In this document: piece by piece, positions 59,051 to 64,000 of the stretch
Position numbering within the stretch: the stretch's first letter is position 1
Layout of the letters: each line of letters begins with the position of its first letter
Source of the DNA: Hydractinia symbiolongicarpus
Lineage: Eukaryota > Cnidaria > Hydrozoa > Anthoathecata > Hydractiniidae
Length of the DNA stretch: 64,000 bases
Assembly (NCBI RefSeq): GCF_029227915.1
Contig: NC_079880.1
Span: forward strand, 7,442,001-7,506,000
Reading direction: 5' to 3'
Made by a program: the position numbers and the translations under genes
The notes under the pieces: generated by a model
The model's input: only the letters and a program-made list of their open reading frames with translations
Databases searched by the model: none
Told to the model about the DNA's origin: nothing

Positions 59051-62000
59051 CACAGTAAAAAATTAATCATTTGTCTAAATTCTTAAATGAAGCGCTACCA
59101 CAGCGCCTAGGGTAATCGCTGAGTTCCGGCAATCACGTCAAATTAAGAAGAATCTTATTTCTTGGAGTCCAATTGTCTCATTTATCACATTTATCAGGTC
59201 ACAGTGCAAAGTTAGTTCAATTAAGACCCACAGTCAATCGTTTCACTGCTAAAAGCGATGCAACTTAGTAATATCAGATAAATATCGCTAATTACATGTC
59301 GGTACGACTATGTGACACAACCGTTGCAACTCAAACGGAGTGACACCGTTACAAAGTCAATGAAATGTAGTTTTTGAAACTATCGCTATTTCTTCAGCGC
59401 GCGATAACGGATAGGATTTATCCCACAGTAAAGAATGACTTATTTATCTAAATTTTTAAATGAAGCGCTACCACAGCGCCCAGTGTAATCGCTGAGTTCC
59501 GGTAATCATGTCAAATTAAGAAGAATGTTATTTCTTGGAGTCAACTTGTCTCACTTATAACATTTATATGATCACAGTCCAAAATCAGTTAAATTTTGTC
59601 CCACAGTCAATCGTTTCATTGTTAAAAGCGATGCAACCTAGTAATATGAGAAAAATATCGCTAAATACATATTTGTACAAATATGTGAGCCAACCGTTGA
59701 AACTCAAACGGACTGACACCGTTAGAAAGTGAGTGAAATGTAGTATTTGAAACTGTCGCTAATTCTTCAGCGCGCGATAAGTGCTAGGATTGATCCCACA
59801 GTAAAGAATGACTCATTTATCTAAATTCTTAAATGAAGCGCTACCACAGCGCCCAGGGTAATCGCTGAGTTCTGGCAATCACGTCAAATTAAGAAGAATG
59901 TTATTTCTTGGAGTCCAATTGTCTCATTTATCACATTTATCAGGTCACAGTGCAAAGTTAGTTCAATTAAGTGCCACAGTCAATCGTTTCACTGCTAAAA
60001 GCGATGCAACTTAGTAATATCAGATAAATGTCGCTAAATACATGTCGGTACAAATATGTGACAAAACCGTTGCAACTCAAACGGACTGACACCGTTACAA
60101 AGTCAATGAAATGTAGTTTTTGAAACTATCGCTACTTCTTCAGCACGCGATAACGTTAAGGATTGATCCCACAGTAAAGAATGACTTATTTATCTAAATT
60201 TTTAAATGAAGCGCTACCACAGCGCCCAGTGTAATTGCTGAGTTCCGGTAATCATGTCAAATTATGAAGAATGGTATTTCTTGGAGTCAAATTGTCTCAC
60301 TTATAACATTTATATGATCACACTCCAAAATCAGTCCAATTTTGTCCCACAGTCAATCGTTTCACTGTTAAAAGCGATGCAACCTAGTAATATGAGAAAA
60401 ATATCGCTAAATACATGTTGGTACGAATATGTGACCCAACCGTTGAAACTCAAACGGACTGACACCGTTAGAAAGACAGTGAAATGTAGTATTTGAAACT
60501 GTCTCTATTTCTTAAGCGCGCTAACGGTTAGGATTGGTCCCATAGTGAAAAAATGACTTTTTTTAGCTTAATTCTTAAATGAAGCGCTACCACAGCGCCC
60601 AGTGTAATCGTTGAGTTTCGGCAATCATGTCAAATTAAGAAGAATGTTATTTCTTTCGAGTCAACTTGTCTCACTTATCACATTTATATGATCACAGTCC
60701 AAAATCAGTCCAATTTTGTCCCACAGTCAATCGTTTCACTGTTAAAAGCGATGCAACCTAGTAATATGAGAAAAATATCGCTAAATACATGTTGGTACGA
60801 ATATGTGACCCAACCGTTGAAACTCAAACGGACTGACACCGTTACAAAGTCAATGAAATGTAGTTTTCGAAACTATCGCTATTTCTTCAGCACGCGATAA
60901 CGTTAAGGATTGATCCCACAGTAAAGAATGACTTATTTATCTAAATTTTTAAATGAAGCGCTACCACAGCGCCCAGTGTAATCGTTGAGTTTCGGCAATC
61001 ATGTCAAATTAAGAAGAATGGTATTTCTGGGAGTCAACTTGTCTCACTTATAACATTTATATGATCACAGTCCAAAATCAGTCCAATTTTGTCCCACAGT
61101 CAATCGTTTAACTGTTAAAAGCGATGCAACCTAGTAATATGAGAAAAATATCGCTAAATACATGTTGGTACGAATATGTGACCCAACCGTTGAAACTCAA
61201 ACGGACTGACACCCTTAGAAAGACAGTGAAATGTAGTATTTGAAACTGTCTCTATTTCTTAAGCGCGCTAACGGCTAGGATTGGTCCCATAGTAAAAAAA
61301 TGACTTTTTTTAGCTTAATTCTTAAATGAAGCGCTACCACAGCGCCCAGTGTAATCGTTGAGTTTCGGCAATCATGTCAAATTAAGAAGAATGGTATTTC
61401 TTGGAGTCAACTTGTCTCACTAATAACATTTATATGATCACAGTCCAAAATCAGTCCAATTTTGTCCCACAGTCAATCGTTTCACTGTTAAAAACGATGC
61501 AACCTATTAATATGAGAAAATTATCGCTAAATACATGGTGGTACGAATATGTGACCCAACCGTTGAAACTCAAACGGACTGACACCGTTAGAAAGACAGT
61601 GAAATGTAGTATTTGAAAATGTCTCTATTTCTTAGGCGCGCTAACGGCTAGGATTGGTCCCATAGTAAAAAAATGACTTTTTTTAGCTTAATTTTTAAAT
61701 GAAGCGCTACCACAGCGCCCAGTGTAATCGTTGAGTTTCGGCAATCATGTCAAATTAAGAAGAATGTTATTTCTTGGAGTCAACATGTCTCACTTATAAC
61801 ATTTATAAGGTCACATTCCAAAATCAGTTCAATTTAGTACCACAGTCAATCGTTTCACTGTTAAAAGCAATGCAACCTAGTAATATGAGAAAAATATCGC
61901 TAAATACATGTTGGTACGAATATGTGACGCAACCGTTGTAACTTAAGAGGATTGATACCGTTAGAAAGTCAATGAAATGTAGTTTTTGAAACTATCGCTA

Positions 62001-64000
62001 TTTCTTCAGCGCGCGATAACGGATAGGATTTATCCCACAGTAAAAAATGACTTATTTATCTAAATTTTTAAATGAAGCGCTACCACAGCGCCCAGGGTAA
62101 TCGCTGAGTTCCGGCAATCACGTCAAATTAAGAAGAATGTTATTTCTTGGAGTCCAATTGTCTCATTTATCACATTTATCAGGTCACCGTGCAAAGTTAG
62201 TTCAATTAAGTGCCACAGTCAATCGTTTCACTGCTAAAAGCGATGCAACTTAGTAATATCAGATAAATGTCGCTAAATACATGTCGGTACGAATATGTGA
62301 CAAAACCGTTGCAACTCAAACGGACTGACACCGTTACAAAGTCAATGAAATGTAGTTTTCGAAACTATCGCTACTTCTTCAGCACGCGATAACGTGAAGG
62401 ATTGATCCCACAGTAAAGAATGACTTATTTATCTAAATTTTTAAATGAAGCGCTACCACAGCGCCCAGTGTAATCGCTGAGTTCCGGTAATCATGTCAAA
62501 TTAAGAAGAATGGTATTTCTTGGTGTCAAATTGTCTCACTTATAACATTTATATGATCACAGTCCAAAATCAGTCCAATTTTGTCCCACAGTCAATCGTT
62601 TCACTGTTAAAAGCGATGCAACCTAGTAATATGAGAAAAATATCGCTAAATACATGTTGGTACGAATATGTGACCCAACCGTTGAAACTCAAACGGACTG
62701 ACACCGTTAGAAAGACAGTGAAATGTAGTATTTGAAACTGTCTCTATTTCTTAAGCGCGCTAACGGTTAGGATTGGTCCCATAGTGAAAAAATGACTTTT
62801 TTTAGCTTAATTCTTAAATAAAGCGCTACCACAGCGCCCAGTGTAATCGTTGAGTTTCGGCAATCATGTCAAATTAAGAAGAATGTTATTTCTTTTGAGT
62901 CAACTTGTCTCACATATCACATTTATATGATCACAGTCCAAAATCAGTCCAATTTTGTCCCACAGTCAATCGTTTCACCGTTAAAAGCGATGCAACCTAG
63001 TAATATGAGAAAAATATCGCTAAATACATGTTGGTACGAATATGTCACCCAACCGTTGAAACTCAAACGGACTGACACCGTTACAAAGTCAATGAAATGT
63101 AGTTTTCGAAACTATCGCTATTTCTTCAGCACGCGATAACGTTAAGGATTGATCCCACAGTAAAGAATGACTTATTTATCTAAATTTTTAAATGAAGCGC
63201 TACCACAGCGCCCAGTGTAATCGCTGAGTTCCGGTAATCATGTCAAATTAAGAAGAATGGTATTTCTTGGAGTCAAATTGTCTCACTTATAACATTTATA
63301 TGATCACAGTCCAAAATCAGTCCAATTTTGTCCCACAGTCAATCGTTTCACTGTTAAAAGCGATGCAACCTAGTAATATGAGAAAAATATCGCTAAATAC
63401 ATGTTGGTACGAATATGTGACCCAACCGTTGAAACTCAAACGGACTGACACCGTTAGAAAGACAGTGAAATGTAGTATTTGAAACTGTCTCTATTTCTTA
63501 AGCGCGCTAACGGTTAGGATTGGTCCCATAGTGAAAAAATGACTTTTTTAGCTTAATTCTTAAATGAAGCGCTACCACAGCGCCCAGTGTAATCGTTGAG
63601 TTTCGGCAATCATGTCAAATTAAGAAAAATGTTATTTCTTTTGAGTCAACTTGTCTCACATATCACATTTATATGATCACAGTCCAAAATCAGTCCAATT
63701 TTGTCCCACAGTCAATCGTTTCACTGTTAAAAGCGATGCAACCTAGTAATATGAAAAAAATATCGCTAATTACATGTTGGTACGAATATGTGACCCAACC
63801 GTTGAAACTCAAACGGACTGACACCGTTGCAAAGTCAATGAAATGTAGTTTTCGAAACTATCGCTATTTCTTCAGCACGCGATAACGTTAAGGATTGATC
63901 CCACAGTAAAGAATGACTTATTTATCTAAATTCTTAAATGAAGCGCTACCACAGCGCCCAGTGTAATCGCTGAGTTCCGGTAATCATGTCAAATTAAGAA

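Larger units (their letters stand above)
18605..64000 (+). repeat. Satellite DNA array, monomer about 372 bp, about 122 copies, open at the right edge
   Basis: The word AGCGCCCAGTGTAATCGCTG marks each monomer: starts at 18611, 18984, 19356, 19728 and 20102 give spacings of 373, 372, 372 and 374. Every unit has the same orientation. Well-conserved blocks are the start word; the block ATCATGTCAAATT; CACAGTC; GCGATGCAACCTAGTAAT; ACATGTTGGTACGAATATGTG; and CTTCAGCGCGCGATAACGG. Inverted repeats recur in each unit (GCGCTACCACAGCGC; GTTGG...CCAAC). Sequence variants define several monomer subfamilies that repeat in ordered blocks. No insertion of another element is seen in 45 kb, and the array runs out of the window. 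Short open frames here use non-ATG starts and recur only because the monomer recurs, so no gene is called. A centromeric or heterochromatic role is possible. Confidence 0.95.

Noticed and set aside
35808-63885. Recurrent open frames of about 60-80 codons in the satellite (for example 35808, 40647, 42510, 57041, 63267)
   Set aside because: They mostly start at non-ATG codons, recur only because the monomer recurs, and most monomers break the frame. No conservation of protein over DNA is visible.
18605-64000. CENP-B box in the satellite
   Set aside because: No match to TTCG-x4-A-x2-CGGG was found in the monomers read; TTCGGCAATC is similar only in its first bases.
18605-64000. CRISPR-like array
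   Set aside because: The whole 372-bp unit is repeated without short repeats separated by unique spacers, and the DNA is eukaryotic.

Overview
The window is eukaryotic and most likely comes from an invertebrate animal. A cnidarian is my best guess, perhaps a hydrozoan, but this rests only on overall character: moderately AT-rich non-coding DNA, a Helentron carrying a 2A peptide, fossil DNA-virus-like genes, and short spliced exons with GTAAGT donors. No species can be named from the sequence alone.

Layout. (1) 1-2855: a compact virus-like gene block, probably a remnant of a Polinton/adintovirus-like integrated dsDNA element. Two plus-strand genes (389-1060, 1061-1726) abut with no spacer. 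They meet three minus-strand genes: a SAP-like protein, an OB-fold-like protein and an ankyrin-repeat protein. (2) 2856-17792: about 14.9 kb that appears to be inserted into the ankyrin gene, because the C-terminal ankyrin half lies at 2482-2855 and the N-terminal half at 17793-18340, same strand, meeting in frame. The insert holds two copies of a tRNA-derived SINE-like repeat, an intact 2217-codon Helentron (Helitron2-type) ORF at 6023-12676, a 2.5-kb field of nested minisatellites downstream of it, and a small three-exon gene for a leucine-zipper/RG-rich protein (15587-16456). (3) 18341-18604: the apparent promoter of the ankyrin gene, with consensus matches for kappaB, NRF1 and CRE sites. 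(4) 18605-64000, running off the window: one head-to-tail satellite array, monomer about 372 bp, about 122 copies. It has several layers of higher-order repeats (2-mer, 5-mer and 10-mer blocks), and no other element was seen inside it.

How the parts work together. The Helentron protein is a single polypeptide: hydrophobic N-terminus, 2A ribosome-skipping peptide, OTU cysteine-protease-like domain, Cys-pair zinc-binding region, HUH/two-tyrosine Rep nuclease, and Pif1-family helicase. That is the full rolling-circle transposition toolkit plus a protease and a probable translational split near the N-terminus. The virus-like genes look like structural or replication accessory genes of an old integrated element. 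The ankyrin member is now broken by insertion, a frameshift and a nonsense codon. The satellite is a candidate centromeric or heterochromatic block. Exon and domain calls come from reading the sequence; no database search was possible.
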